Positions 53,265 through 63,790 are shown, counted from the first letter of the stretch. The stretch: DNA of 64,000 nucleotides from Isochrysis galbana (GCA_018136815.1 CM030931.1:4346148-4410147), one strand, 5' to 3'. The notes: generated from the letters alone by a model not told the origin. Numbers and translations are program-made.

Positions 53265-54232
53265 GCGCTATGCGCTTGCAGCATGGCGTAGTGGCCTTTG
53301 GCAGCCATCACGGCGATGACAGGCGCCGTCAAGTCCCGAGCTCTATCCGACGTCGACTGAGCACTTCTTACGCCGTGCGCGATGCAACCGCGGATTGACG
53401 GAGATGAGGTGGAGATGGTGGGCGATGGTGCGACGCTGGCAGCGGGAGCGGAACCTTCGTTGCCGCTCCATGGTCCTTTGTTGCGATTCGACGCCGGGCG
53501 ATCGGAATGCCTGATATGGTGATCTGGATGGCGAGGGCCCGGGTTGCTGATCGTATTTACGCTGACGAGCAATGTAGCCGCTGACTATCGACGATAATTT
53601 CTTGGTATGCGGCATGGCGTTTGACGCGCCGGACGACATGGTCACCATATGCACTGGCCTATGATTCACCTGATCTCTCAATATTGCTGCTAGCTATTTT
53701 ATCATGATCATTGTAGTTGCATCGTGGATGGCGTCTAATGTTGATGCGCCGGACGACATGCTCACCATATGCGTTGCTATGAAACCTCTAACTTCTCAAT
53801 ATTGCTGTTACAATGTCATGATAATAGAAAAGCTGCTACTGGTAGGGTGTATCTCCATACCAGTAGGCAATAGTTACAGTATCTCCCTGGAGTGAGGGGG
53901 GGAGATGTCGGGAAGTATGATAATACTACTACTACTAATATACTACTACGTAGTATAATGTTTTATCCTAGCTACCCCCATGCTAGTGTGGAGATGGACT
54001 GGCTTCCCAAGATCCGGGTAAGGCTCCTGAGACTCCATCCTTGGCAACCCACGCGTCCGTAGGCGGCCTATCGACTTGGATAGCGGGTGAAGATACTTGG
54101 GAAGGCTTGGGCACGGGTGCAGTGGTAACGGGGTCCGCGCGCGGCGGCGAGGGTGAATTTGGCGGTGCAGAGGGCGGTGATGTGTCGCATGCCCGCGATC
54201 GAGCCCTTTTTGTTTTAGAAGTTGTCTGCGTT
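53265..54232. other. Intergenic with an internal duplication
   Basis: No gene recognised. GCGCCGGACGACATGGTCACC...CTCTCAATATTGCTG (53618-53690) recurs as GCGCCGGACGACATGCTCACC...TTCTCAATATTGCTG (53738-53807), about 120 bp apart. The tail (53900-53985) is AT-rich with TACTACTAC triplets. Confidence 0.6.
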
Positions 54233-54249
54233 TCTATGTAAACTCCTTG

Positions 54250-55003
54250 ACCAACTAAGTTTATACTTGGTTGCCCATGGGGGGGCACGAGCCCCCCCCT
54301 CTCTCCACTCCTCCCCTGCCATGGGGGAGGAACCACCCATGCTCCTGGCACGCCTGATGGCTTGCTAGGAGCAGAATGCCCTGCTGACCCACTCTCTCAC
54401 TGGCAGGCTTGCCTGCCTCGCGCGTCCTGGCCTGTCGTGGCCAGCCCATCGCTCCAACCCCCCCTCCCCCCCTGTTCGACAGGCAGACAGGTGCAGATTG
54501 GGGACCCCTAAGGCACAGGAGCGCCAGCGAGGGAGAGGCAGGGGAGGCCTGGGCCCAGCCCCAGCCTCCTCTGCCCCCTGAGCTGGCCTCCATGAGCCTC
54601 CAGGGGTCGCCAGGGGCAGCTGCAGGCCTGCCGCAGGCGCGCCATCGCGCGTGCCTGCATGAGAGGGGAGAGAGAGCGCGGAGAAGGGGGTGGGCGGAGC
54701 GATAGCTCCGCTCACCGGAAAATAGGTAAGTCCCGCACCTGTTTACAGGAAAAGTCGGGACCGAGACCGCCGCCAGCCCGGTAGGCGTAGGAGGAAGGGG
54801 GGAACGGATCGCCGGGGGGGGGGCGCGGGCCACCGACCATATCTAAGCCCTTTTCCCCTATCCCCCTAGTAGTGCACGGGGGGAGTTGCTTGATGGCGGG
54901 GGGGAAGGGCCGGGGGAGTGGGGGTGTAGAAAGTTTCCTACGTGAGTAGAAAGTAGAGGCTGCACGGTCGCGTGTGCGGTGAGACTATTAAGAAATTAAT
55001 TAA
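54250..55003 (+). mobile_element. Complete 750-bp hairpin-start element (subfamily 1)
   Basis: 754 bp with a perfect 17-bp duplication, TCTATGTAAACTCCTTG, at 54233-54249 and 55004-55020. The 5' stems are CAACTAAG and CTTGGTTG with a 6-nt loop, followed by CCC and ATGGGGG. The 3' end carries the small hairpin region CGCGTGTGCGGTGAGACTAT and TAAGAAATTAATTAA. The internal motif GGTAA-N11-GTTTAC is at 54725-54746, inside a nested inverted repeat (TCCCG...CGGGA around CCTG...CAGG). No long conserved ORF. Confidence 0.93.
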
Positions 55004-55207
55004 TCTATGTAAACTCCTTGCAGGCTAGTCACTAGTCACCGTCGCAAGATCCTACATTTGCCCATTCGCCCTCTTTGCCCTCGCCTCCTTTGTCGCCTCC
55101 CTTGTCGCCTGCTTGCCCCTCACCTAGCTCACCTCCTTGCGTGCTCCTCGCGTTTTTAGGCTAAGTCGAGCGTTCAGGTATCGCCGGTCGCCGGTGCAAG
55201 GAACCGC

Positions 55208-55700
55208 CAGTGTTGGGGCAACAGTACTGGCACCAGTGTTTGGCGCCAGCGCCAGTTCCATCTCAACTGGCAACTGGCGCCAGCTCGCCAGTTCTCAGCA
55301 AATAATGAGCGATGTAAAAAAAAACAAGAAAAGAAGCAAAAAACTACAAGTAAGGAGCCGCGGGTTGCCAATGGTAAGCCCCTACGTCGCGGACGTAGGA
55401 GGCCGACCAGATTCGAACCGTGAACCCACACGCGACATGATCTCTTAGGTTCACATTAAGCTGCCGGGGTGTGCTTTACCTCCATTAGCGGGAAAATAAC
55501 CCTTTACACTGTATAATTTACAATTGGTGACCTTTCTCCCCCACCCGCTGCCCTCCAGAGCTGGCGCTAGCTGGCATGACCAGCTCTTCCCACCAAAGAT
55601 CTGGCGCCAGCTCGCAGACCACCGATAGCTGTCATCAGCTACTGGCGCCAGTGATAGCTCCAACATCGGTGCAAGCTGGCGCGCTGTTGCCCCAACACTG
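55208..55700. mobile_element. hAT-like non-autonomous DNA transposon (MITE)
   Basis: 493 bp with 17-bp perfect terminal inverted repeats, CAGTGTTGGGGCAACAG at 55208-55224 and its reverse complement at 55684-55700. It is flanked by a perfect 8-bp target-site duplication, GGAACCGC, at 55200-55207 and 55701-55708. Eight-base duplications and CAGTG-type ends are hallmarks of hAT elements. Subterminal regions are loaded with TGGCGCCAG-type words on both sides. No transposase ORF. A tRNA-like stretch lies in the middle. Confidence 0.93.
55398..55485 (-). other. tRNA-like sequence inside the hAT-like element
   Basis: On the minus strand it reads GGAGGTA... to ...GGCCTCC, allowing a 5-6 bp acceptor-like pairing, and contains GGTTCGAATC, a good T-loop/box-B sequence. 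The D and anticodon arms do not fold convincingly and a 7-bp GTGAACC/GGTTCAC pairing competes. Probably a tRNA pseudogene or tRNA-derived SINE piece rather than a functional tRNA; chance is not excluded. Confidence 0.3.
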
Positions 55701-55839
55701 GGAACCGCTCCCTTGTGTGACCCTGATTCCCCCTCAGGTGTTGGCCGTTGGATTATATCGTGGCGCTATTTTACTTCGGTCTTCATCAACTCACTTAAGG
55801 GTTTTCGAAAGATTCCCTCCTTATTCCTGTGCGTAACTG

Positions 55840-56545
55840 TTGGCCCCCGTCGGATCGTCCGTCGCCCCGTCGCTCTCTTGTCGGCATTCTCTTCCTTGTT
55901 CGGTCTGTTAGTAGGTTCCGTTCCTGTGCGTTCCGTGATACCGTGATAAGGATACGTAAGTGTGGAGAGTGTTGACGTGAGCGTGGTGTCATCTCGTCGG
56001 TCCATCGGACTCTAGCCGCCGCCTGTCGTCTGTCGTTCTTCGTTCGTCGCTCTCGTTCTCGTTCTCGTTCCCGTTCTCGTCGCTTGACTCGCCAGACTTC
56101 TCGCACTGTCGTCGCGAGGCCCTCCGAGGCATGCCCCCATCGGAGGCTGCCGTGGTCGCGGCAATCGAGGCAACTTCGGCCGATGACTTCTCTTAGTTCT
56201 TTCGTTCTTTCGTCAGGCTCGCGAATGCGACAGCTAGCTAATTGGCACACAAACAACTTTTCAGTCCCAGTCCTGGAATCCCGCCATGCCTGACGAGCCT
56301 GGTGTCCGAGTGCCAAGGCTGGTACCGGAAGGAGGAGGGGCACTGCCCCCTCCCCCTCCCCTCGATATTTATCCCCCCTCCAGTGCACGCACCGACCTGC
56401 ACCCTGCGCACCTATACGCACCCCGACACGCAACACGCAACACGCGCTCTCCTCGAGGTTCCACACTGTGGGAAAACTCAAAATCCCTTTCGGGTAAAAC
56501 AAGGCGGGGGTGGGAGGGGGGGGGCGCTCGTGAAACGAGAGGCCT
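55840..56545 (+). repeat. Dispersed repeat C, longer copy
   Basis: Blocks shared with 1.44-1.81 kb: CCCGTCGGATCGTCCGTCG with CGCTCTCTTGTCGGC (55846-55885), then, in opposite relative orientation, GGAATCCCGCCATGCC, GCACTGCCCCCTCCCCCTCC, CTCGATATTTAT and CCCTTTCGGGTAAAAC. (TTCTCG)n-like repeats occur near 56050-56080. No coding capacity was recognised. Confidence 0.6.
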
Positions 56546-56658
56546 AGATGGCTAATCTCTCTCGCCGTAGCGGATGCGGCCGCAGCGATTGCTTACGCCG
56601 CGGCCTGTATTCCTGGCTCTGGCGCCCCATTGTCTTCTCTTTTTCTTTACCTAAACAA

Positions 56659-57404
56659 CTAAGTTTATTCTTGGTTGACCCATGGGGGGGCACGAGCCCC
56701 CCCCTCTCTCCACTCCTCCCCTGCCATGGGGGAGGAACCACCCATCCTCCTGGCACGCCTGATGGCTTGCCAGGAGGCCACTGCCCTACTGACCCACTCC
56801 CTTCCCCACAGGCTCGCCCCATTCGCCCATCCTGGCCCCTCGTGACCAGCCCATCGCTCCAACCCCCCCTCCCCCCCTGGTCGACAGGCAGACAGGTGCA
56901 GATTGGGGGCCCCAGAGGCTCAGGAGCGCCAGCGAGGGAGAGGCAGGGGAGACCAGGGCCCAGTCCCAGCCTCCTCTACCCCCAGAGCTGGCCTCCATGA
57001 GCCTCCAGGGGTCGCCAGGGGCAGCTGCAGGCCTGCCGCAGGCGCGCCATCGCGCGTGCCGCAGGAGAGGGGAGAGCGCGCGCGGAGAAGGGGGTGGGCG
57101 GAGCGAGAGCTCCGCTCACCGAAAAATAGGTAAGTCCCGCACCTGTTTACAGGAAAAGTCGGGACCGAGACCGCCGCCAGCCCGGTAGGCGTAGGAGGAA
57201 GGGGGGAACGGATCGCCGGGGGGGGGGCGCGGGCCACCGACCATATCTAAGCCCTTTTCCCCTATCCCCCTAGTAGTGCACGGGGGGAGTCGCCTTATGG
57301 CGGGGGGAGAAGGGCCGGGGAAGTGGGGGTGTAGAAAGTTTCCTACGTGAGTAGAAAGTAGAGGGTCCACGGCCGCGTGTGCGGTGAGACCATTAAAAGG
57401 TTTA
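56659..57404 (+). mobile_element. Complete 750-bp hairpin-start element (subfamily 1) with adjacent empty site
   Basis: About 746 bp with a 19-bp duplication, TTTTTCTTTACCTAAACAA, at 56640-56658 and 57405-57423; the last two A may belong to the element. The sequence is almost identical by eye to the copies at 54.25 and 61.75 kb. GGTAA-N11-GTTTAC lies at 57128-57149. The target was one unit of a tandem duplication whose other unit, at about 57476-57600, remains uninterrupted. Confidence 0.93.
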
Positions 57405-57600
57405 TTTTTCTTTACCTAAACAAGGCCTAAAGACACGTTAAGCTCTCCTCCTCCCGCTCCTTCTTCCCTCTTCCTTATTCCTGGCTCTGGCGCCCCATTG
57501 TCTTCTTTTTCTTTACCTAAACAAGGCCTAAAGACACGTTAAGCTCTCCTCCTCCCCTCCTTCTTCCCTCTTCCTTCTCTCTTCCCTGCGGCGCGCGGCG
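57405..57600 (+). repeat. Tandem duplication of the insertion target (uninterrupted unit)
   Basis: TATTCCTGGCTCTGGCGCCC, CATTGTCTTCTTTTTC, TTTACCTAAACAAGGCC and AAAGACACGTTAAGCTCTCC at 57476-57560 repeat what stands on either side of the element (56608-56658 and 57405-57470). The unit is about 110-120 bp. Confidence 0.85.
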
Positions 57601-58300
57601 CGGGCCCATGGCGCGCGCCTGCAACCCACCTTCAGGTGCCGCGCGCCTGCAACCCACCTTCAGGTGCCTGTGTGGCGCCCTGCAAGGGCCCGGGAAGCTC
57701 AACTCAGGGGGCAGGTGACAGGTGCGAGGTTGTGGGGGCTTGGCACTGGCCCCTCCTGCCTCTTCCTCGCTGGCTTTCCGCTCCCCTGAAGGTCGACTAG
57801 AGCTGGTTGGGGGCTCCTGATCAGGTGGCAAGTGGGTCCAGGTGGGGAGGGATTGGTTAGACGCGATGAGCAGGCCAGCACGTGCGGCCAGGGCGTGCGA
57901 TCTGTGCCTCTGTGCCCAGCTCTCTCTCTGGGTGAGTTTGGGTGAGCCTCCCCTGCATGCCGAGAGGCGACGCACGGGGGTGGATGGTTCTGGCCCCTCA
58001 TGAGGGCAGTCGAGAGAGAGTGAGGGGGGGGGGGGCTCGAGGGGCCCGCTCTCCACTGCGACCAATCATAACTGATTAGCGGATGTCGGGAAGAATAAAT
58101 AGCCTTTCTTTAGCTTGGATGGTGGCGATTGGAGCACCGTCGGTGAGCTCGTGTATGGTGTTGAATATCTTTTCTAGGACCGGGCAGTAGGTGGAGGATT
58201 CGTTTATATGATCTTGCGCAACGGCATGTGCCTCGTTTGTCGAGGGACACACCAACTAAGAGATTGCACGCGAAAACATTGCGGTAGTTGCTCAAGAGCT
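57601..58300. other. Intergenic with a degenerate element-core-like stretch
   Basis: 57600-57990 contains GCGCGCGCCTGCAACCCACC (partly duplicated in tandem), CTCAACTCAGGGGGCAGGTG, CCTGCCTCTTCCTCGCTGGC and related words, a diverged reverse-oriented copy of the element core. 58070-58300 shows nothing clear. Confidence 0.5.
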
Positions 58301-58317
58301 CATTTGTGGGTGCCCGC

Positions 58318-59778
58318 TCAATAGGAGGCTGAGAGTTTAGCGGCCACTTGCTTCGATACTAAGTCTGCGATGCGCTTGCACACGAAGGGCGGCTCGGCCG
58401 CATCGTGGCCTTGTCGAATTTCTGCGGGTGACAAGTTTGGCTTCTTGAAGGTGCTTTTGAAGCCGCCATGAGCGTCAACTGCGTCGCTGGGTGGTCCACG
58501 CGCCACTGAAACCCAGTGATCATCCGCGAGAGGTTGAATGTAGAATTTCCATTCCGGCTGGATGACGCCATCCACAGCAACGCTCGCCGTCTGCACCCCG
58601 GTTCCACCAAATTGATCGGTCCCCGCACCACAGGCTAAGGCGCCAATACGCGCGGTAGCCAACGGATGGGAACCTCCCAGCGTGAACTCGCATCGCTTAA
58701 AAGGAAAGCCCAACCCATCACCGCGAGCTTTTGTAAAAGCCTCTTTCAAGCTCCAAAGCTTGCGGAATATCATCTCCATTGATTTCTCAGACGGTCCAGC
58801 CGCACGAACCTACCTCAAGGAAGGGGACAAGAGATTTGGTGTTGTGCAAATGGGAGTTGAGCCCAACACTGGGCTCAAGTGGGTGGAGGTCCGAGATGAC
58901 ACAGAGCCTGGGTATTGCCCCATCGCATCCCCTCCCATGGTTCAAATGGAGTGCCCACTCGCAGCTGGAATGGATGAGCTGAGACCACTTCTGCACTCCC
59001 CGTCGTGCACAGCGACAATGGAGCCATGCACCTGTGCCCATTCTCGTGCGGTGAAATTGTCCTTCATAACGTCGAACAGATCTTCAAGCCCTTGATTGCG
59101 TTGCCGTCTCAGCTGACCTGGGGCAGCCACGTCGACTCCGCAAAGCATGCTCGGTTCCGAGGCCAGGATCACGTAGTTGCCCTCATGCGACACGTTAAAA
59201 TTCCAGTTCGGCGCCTCCTCCAGCCTCCGGGTGGCGGCTTCGCCGCAGGCTCCATCGAGGCCGTCGTGTCCATTTGCGAGGTAAGGCTTGCGGCCTTTAG
59301 TCCGATGGATGGTCACATCAGAGTGTGAGCATGAGAGAAACCCAGCGCATGCGGACCTAGGACGACAGAAGAGACGCCGTGACAAAGAGCAAGCCATATG
59401 GCTGTATGCACGGGAGACAGGGCTGTCCACAGGCTCTCAAGCAGGGACTCCTTTGCATGCCAGGTAAGGCGCGTACCGCTGCAAGAGCCGTGAGACTATG
59501 GCACGTTTCTGGTCATCCCTGAAGTGGAACTTCATCACTCGTGTCGAGTCTTCCTCAGGCAGGGTGTCTAGAAGCGTCTTCCACTCTGCATCCGTGGGGT
59601 CCCAAGTGGCGGTATCTACGGCCCACCGAACCATTCTATAGTCCTCTGCGACACTTCCGCTGGTCGCCACCTCTCGCGGGCGTACCGTGCCTCCACTCTC
59701 AAAGTAAGCGCGAGCCTCGTCCTCAGTCCAATCGGTCGCATCAGGCGGCAGAGCTACGTCATCTGCGAGGCACTCATC
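58318..59778 (-). CDS. 4'-phosphopantetheinyl transferase, Sfp/AASDHPPT type
   Basis: Exons 59778-59477, 59356-59032 and 58785-58318 join in phase at GT-AG sites; at least 364 aa. The first exon listed starts at an acceptor, so a 5' exon upstream (within 59.8-60.3 kb) is missing. The enzyme moves the phosphopantetheine arm of CoA onto carrier proteins for fatty-acid, polyketide or lysine-pathway enzymes. Motifs: W-D-P-T-D-A-E-W, LLDTLPEEDSTRVMKFHFRD, KRAIVSRLLQR, RTKGRKPYLAN, NFNVSHEGNYVILASE, the metal-binding CGVDVA, FTAREW and the signature RKLWSLKEAFTKARGDGLGF. A second conserved region covers KFYIQPLADDHWVSVA. The N-terminal part of exon 1 (TDWTEDEARAYFESGG) is not part of the core domain and may be an extension. 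A GA/CT-rich region lies upstream. Confidence 0.9.
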
Positions 59779-59794
59779 CTGCGAGGCAGCAAAC

Positions 59795-60685
59795 GTGAGA
59801 GAGGCAAGGGAGAGGGAAAGAGATGAAAGGGAGGAAATGGAGGGTAAAGAGTGCGGAGAAGGAGGGGAGAGAAGAAAGAGAAGCGAGAGAGGAGAGAGGA
59901 GAGAGAGGGGAGAGAGGGGAGAGAGAGGAGAGAGAGGAGAGAGAGAGAGGACAGAGAGGAAAGCAAGGTTGTGGTGGAGTTTGCTGTTGAGGGTCGGGTA
60001 CTGTTGCCTCGTCTCGCCTGGATCTGCTTGAGAGCCTCCATTGTGGGCATCTGCAATCTACGGTGGCGGTGCGACCAGCTGGAGGTACAGGTGTGACGAG
60101 ATCCCTGCTGATACGACGTGGTTGGTGCTGCGAGAGAGAGCGGGAGGAGGCAAACGGGTAGAGGGGGAGAAGAGAGATAACACCACGCGGGAATCGGTGG
60201 GAAGAGAGAAGAGAAGAGAGGGAAGAGCTGAATGCTGCGAGTACGAGGGGGAAGAGAGCGAGCGTCACACAGAGAGAGAAGAGGGGGAGAGGGAGGGGGA
60301 GAGGGAGGGGGAGAGAGGGAGGGGGAGAGAGGGAGGGGGAGAGAGTGGTAGAGAGGGAGAGAGAGAGGAAGAGAGAGAGAGGGAGGAGAGAGAGAGCGCG
60401 CGCGCGAGAGAGAGGGGGAGCGAGAGTGAGAGAGAGAGATTGGTAGAGGGAGAGAGGTACTCCTAGAGAGAGGGAGAGAGAGGGAGAAGAAGGGGGGGGG
60501 GGGGGGGGAGGGGGGCGCGGGCGGGCTCTCGCGTGCTGGACGGGTCCACTACAAACTGCTAGAGGAGCGATAGGGGGGGGGGGAGAGAGAGAGGGGGGGG
60601 GGGGGGGGGGAGAGAGAGAGAGCGAGAGAGAGTGAGAGCGAGAGAGAGAGAGAGAGAGAGACAGAGAGAGTGTCTGGAGTTTTGT
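59795..60685 (+). repeat. Long purine-rich (GA) tract
   Basis: Nearly continuous GA-rich DNA with pure (GA)n and poly-G runs (about 60495-60510, 60590-60612), interrupted at 59960-60135 by normal sequence. ORFs such as Arg/Glu-repeat frames are artefacts. On the coding strand of the transferase gene this is a CT tract. Confidence 0.9.
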
Positions 60686-60689
60686 ATTA

Positions 60690-61340
60690 GAAGGGGCTCA
60701 TAGTCCCCATGTGCCTTGGTGTACGCTTAATTAGGTGTCCTCCGATCTCGACCCCTCTTTGCGTCGCTAAGACCATGCTTTACATCTAGCCCTCGTCTCG
60801 CTACTCGGTATGGGCCTGCCCACGGCTGTCCCACGCGCTCTATTCGAACATGGTACCCCCGAGAGTCGATCCGAACGCTCGCATCGCTCGATCTCGACCG
60901 TCCTCGACCTCGACCTCCACATGCCCGAATTACCCAATTACCCTTTGGGCTTCTCTCGACTCTCGACCACTCATCCCTCAAATGTTTGGGCCTCCCCCAT
61001 CCCTTTGGAAGGGCTCGTGACCCGGGCCCCCGGTCCCTACCGCCTCCCAATGCCAAGGCCGATTTCACCCGCGCTGAGGATAAATGTGTTCTCGCATTCT
61101 CTGTTAATGCTTAATGCCAACCACTCTCAAGGTGTTGTATTCAGGCCTCCTGGCATGAATATTTCGGCTCGGGTACGTGCCTTCGTCGTTATATATCGTC
61201 TTCTAGGTTCGTCTTGGTCATTCAAGGCGTGCAGATTCGGATTCTCCCTGGGCTCAAATCTTGTTCCGCCGATTTTCGTCTCGGAATTCGAAGATTTGAG
61301 TTTTATTTTTACCGTTACGGTAATTGTCCACGCGTTTAAG
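60690..61340. other. Intergenic, unresolved
   Basis: A plus-strand frame of 239 codons (60810-61529) and a minus frame of 113 codons are open but carry no family motifs. The 61180-61330 part is AT-richer. Possibly the 3' portion of the element beginning at 61664. Confidence 0.4.
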
Positions 61341-61664
61341 GTAAGAAATGCAGGTAACAGAACTGGGCCCCCTCTCTGCATTCCCTCCCTCCCCTTCTGC
61401 AGTTCCCCCTCCCCTCTGCAGTTCCCCCACAGGAAGTCTGGCTCGAGGTCCACGCCCTCGAGCTTGTTGAGGTGCGCGGTGATGGCGCCACTTCGTCCTT
61501 GGCTTTGTGACCCTTTTCGTACGCCGTGAAGGTGATGATGATTTTTTGATCTATGGGAAACTCCGCTTCCTCCTCGGGCATGGGCTCGAGGTCTTCGTCG
61601 AGGAGGGCCACCTGTGCGGCCAGGCGGCGCGCGCTCCATGACCCTATCGTTTTAACGATAGTTG
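61341..61664 (-). mobile_element. Hairpin-start element, 5' part, with MERAP start
   Basis: The 5' end (61664, minus strand) has an 8-bp perfect hairpin, stems CTATCGTT and AACGATAG with a 2-nt loop, then GGTC and ATGGAGCGCGCG (ATG 61639). The stem sequence differs from the copy at 21.7 kb by paired, compensating changes. Downstream a frame reads ALLDEDLEPMPEEEAEFPID and KIIITFTAYEKGHKAKDEV, of unknown family, in another frame from the MERAP ATG. The 3' end and any duplication were not found, so the left limit is arbitrary. Confidence 0.5.
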
Positions 61665-61745
61665 AGAAAGTAAGAGAAGAGGCAGAACACCAATTGACGA
61701 GACCTTAAGGCTTAAAATAACCCACAGGTTAGAAGTAAAAGTCTG

Positions 61746-62495
61746 CAACTAAGTTTATACTTGGTTGACCCATGGGGGGGCACGAGCCCCCCCCTCTCTC
61801 CACTCCTCCCCTGCCATGGGGGAGGAACCACCCATCCTCCTGGCACGCCTGATGGCTTGCCAGGAGGCCACTGCCTTACTGATCCACTCCCTTCCCCATA
61901 GGCTCGCCCCATTCGCCCATCCTGGCCCCTCGTGACCAGCCCATTGCTCCAACCCCCCCTCCCCCCCTGGTCGACAGGCAGACAGGTGCAGATTGGGGGC
62001 CCCAGAGGCTCAGGAGCGCCAGCGAGGGAGAGGCAGGGGAGGCCAGGGCCCAGTCCCAGCCTCCTCTGCCCCCTGAGCTGGCCTCCAGGTGCCTCCAGGG
62101 GTCGCCAGGGGCAGCTGCAGGCCTGCCGCAGGCGCGCCATCGCGCGTGCCGCAGGAGAGGGGAGAGAGAGCGCGGAGAAGGGGGTGGGCGGAGCGAGAGC
62201 TCCGCTCACCGAAAAATAGGTAAGTCCCGCACCTGTTTACAGGATAAGTCGGGGCTGAGACCGCCGCCCACTCGGAGACACAGGAGGAAGGGGGGGAATG
62301 ATCACCGGGGGGGGGCGCGGGCCACCGGACCATATCTAAGCCCTTCACCCCTATCCCCCTAGTAGTGCACGGGGGGAGTCGCCTTATGGCGGGGGGAGAA
62401 GGGCCGGGGAAGTGGGGGTGTAGAAAGTTTCCTACGTGAGTAGAAAGTAGAGGGTCCACGGCCGCGTGTGCGGTGAGACTATTAAAAGGTTTATA
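61746..62495 (+). mobile_element. Complete 750-bp hairpin-start element (subfamily 1)
   Basis: 750 bp with a perfect 16-bp duplication, TAGAAGTAAAAGTCTG, at 61730-61745 and 62496-62511. It begins exactly CAACTAAG (stem), 6-nt loop, CTTGGTTG (stem with one G-T pair), ACC, then CATGGGG. It ends CCGCGTGTGCGGTGAGACTA and TTAAAAGGTTTATA. GGTAA-N11-GTTTAC is at 62218-62239. Best reference copy in the window. It lies 82 bp upstream (in plus orientation) of the 61.66-kb element start, back to back. Confidence 0.95.
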
Positions 62496-62511
62496 TAGAA
62501 GTAAAAGTCTG

Positions 62512-63790
62512 TTATCGTGTTATCGTATGGAATACGACAAAGCGGTATTTGCTCGCTGCGCCCTTTCTTTTACATCCTCCGTCCCTCCGATTCGCGATTC
62601 GCGTTCCGTGCCACTTCCCCGTCCATTTCACATATGCCCATCATTTGCCCTCCCCGTTCCCCGTTCTCCCGATGAGCCCGTTCCGGGCTCTCCGGATGAA
62701 CCGTGCGCCGCGCTAGCCGCCGGTGCGCCTTCGCGACTCGTTTCCAAAGACCAAAGACCAAAGAGGAAACGAGCTTCGCTCCGACACAAGGGCATCTCCA
62801 TATCTCCATCTTCAAAATTCTCGCCGCCACTCGCCGGCCCAGCGCGCCCCCGTCCCCTCTGCGATGGTCGTTGCTCCTCTTTGGACCCTCGAAGGTTGGC
62901 GGCTCGCCTGCGACCTCGCCCGCCGATCCCGCCCACTGCCCTCCGCCGTTGGCTTAATAATTTACTTTTAATGACGTAAAACATAACATCATCTGGTCCT
63001 CTGTCGACGTAACGCGACCCTCTCGATCTCTCTGGGTTTTCTTTTCCCCTTTACTTTCTACCATCACTCTCCTTCGCCGCACGGTGTCGTCGACGCCCAG
63101 TGCCGCTACTCTCCTCTCTCCTCTCTGGCCCCCCCTCTCTCTCACCTATGCCGTTCTTGCCTTTCAACCGGTCCTTCAAACTCTTCTCCCTCTCCGATCG
63201 ACGTTTCAAATGCTCTCTCTTCCCCACCCCCGTCCATTCCCCCAATCAATCTCTCTCTCCTTCCTCCCTCTCTCTCAGCCCTCTCTCTCCCCCCTCTCTC
63301 TCTACTCTCTCCCCCCCCCCTCTCTCCCCCCTCTCTACCGCCCCCCACCTGCCGCCCATTCACTCTTTCCCATACCTATCACCTCTCTCTCTCTCTCTCT
63401 CTCCCTTCCGCGCGCCAACTCTCTCTCGATCCCACAAAACCCCTCCCCCTCCTTCTCCCCCTTCTTCCCCTTCTCCCCTTCTACCAACTCGTTTACCAAC
63501 GACCGGTATATCTCTCTCCCCTCCGCCCCCCCCCCCCCCCCCTTCTCTCTCTCTCCCTCTGTGCGAGTGGGCAGAGCGAACTCCTCGCCCCCCCTTCCCC
63601 TCCCCCCCGCCCCCCCCCCCCGGCCTCTCCCTCTACCCGCCCCCTCCCTCTCCGCCCTCCCTCCTCCCGTCCCTCCCCATTCTCTAACCTCTCCACAGCC
63701 TCATTCCCAATCTTTCTCCCCTTTCCCTCCCCCCAACTCCCCAACTCCCCTTCCCCAACCCCCCCCCTCCCCCTCCCCTCCTTCTCCACC
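62512..63790. other. Intergenic, becoming a CT-rich tract
   Basis: 62512-62990 shows only shadow ORFs. 63010-63790 is strongly CT-rich on the plus strand, with poly-C and (CT)n runs, leading into the start codon of the last gene. Pro/Ser/Leu-rich frames here are artefacts. Confidence 0.55.

Noticed and set aside
55398..55485. Functional tRNA gene
   Set aside because: Box B is good, but the D arm, anticodon arm and T stem do not fold well.
57517..58065. 182-codon minus-strand ORF
   Set aside because: Covers a degenerate element core; Pro/Arg/Ser-rich without family features.
59795..60466. Arg/Glu-repeat ORFs
   Set aside because: Products of the GA tract.
63084..63790. Pro/Ser-rich ORFs up to 291 codons
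   Set aside because: Reading through the CT-rich leader; only the stretch from ATG 63791 has normal composition and a splice donor.
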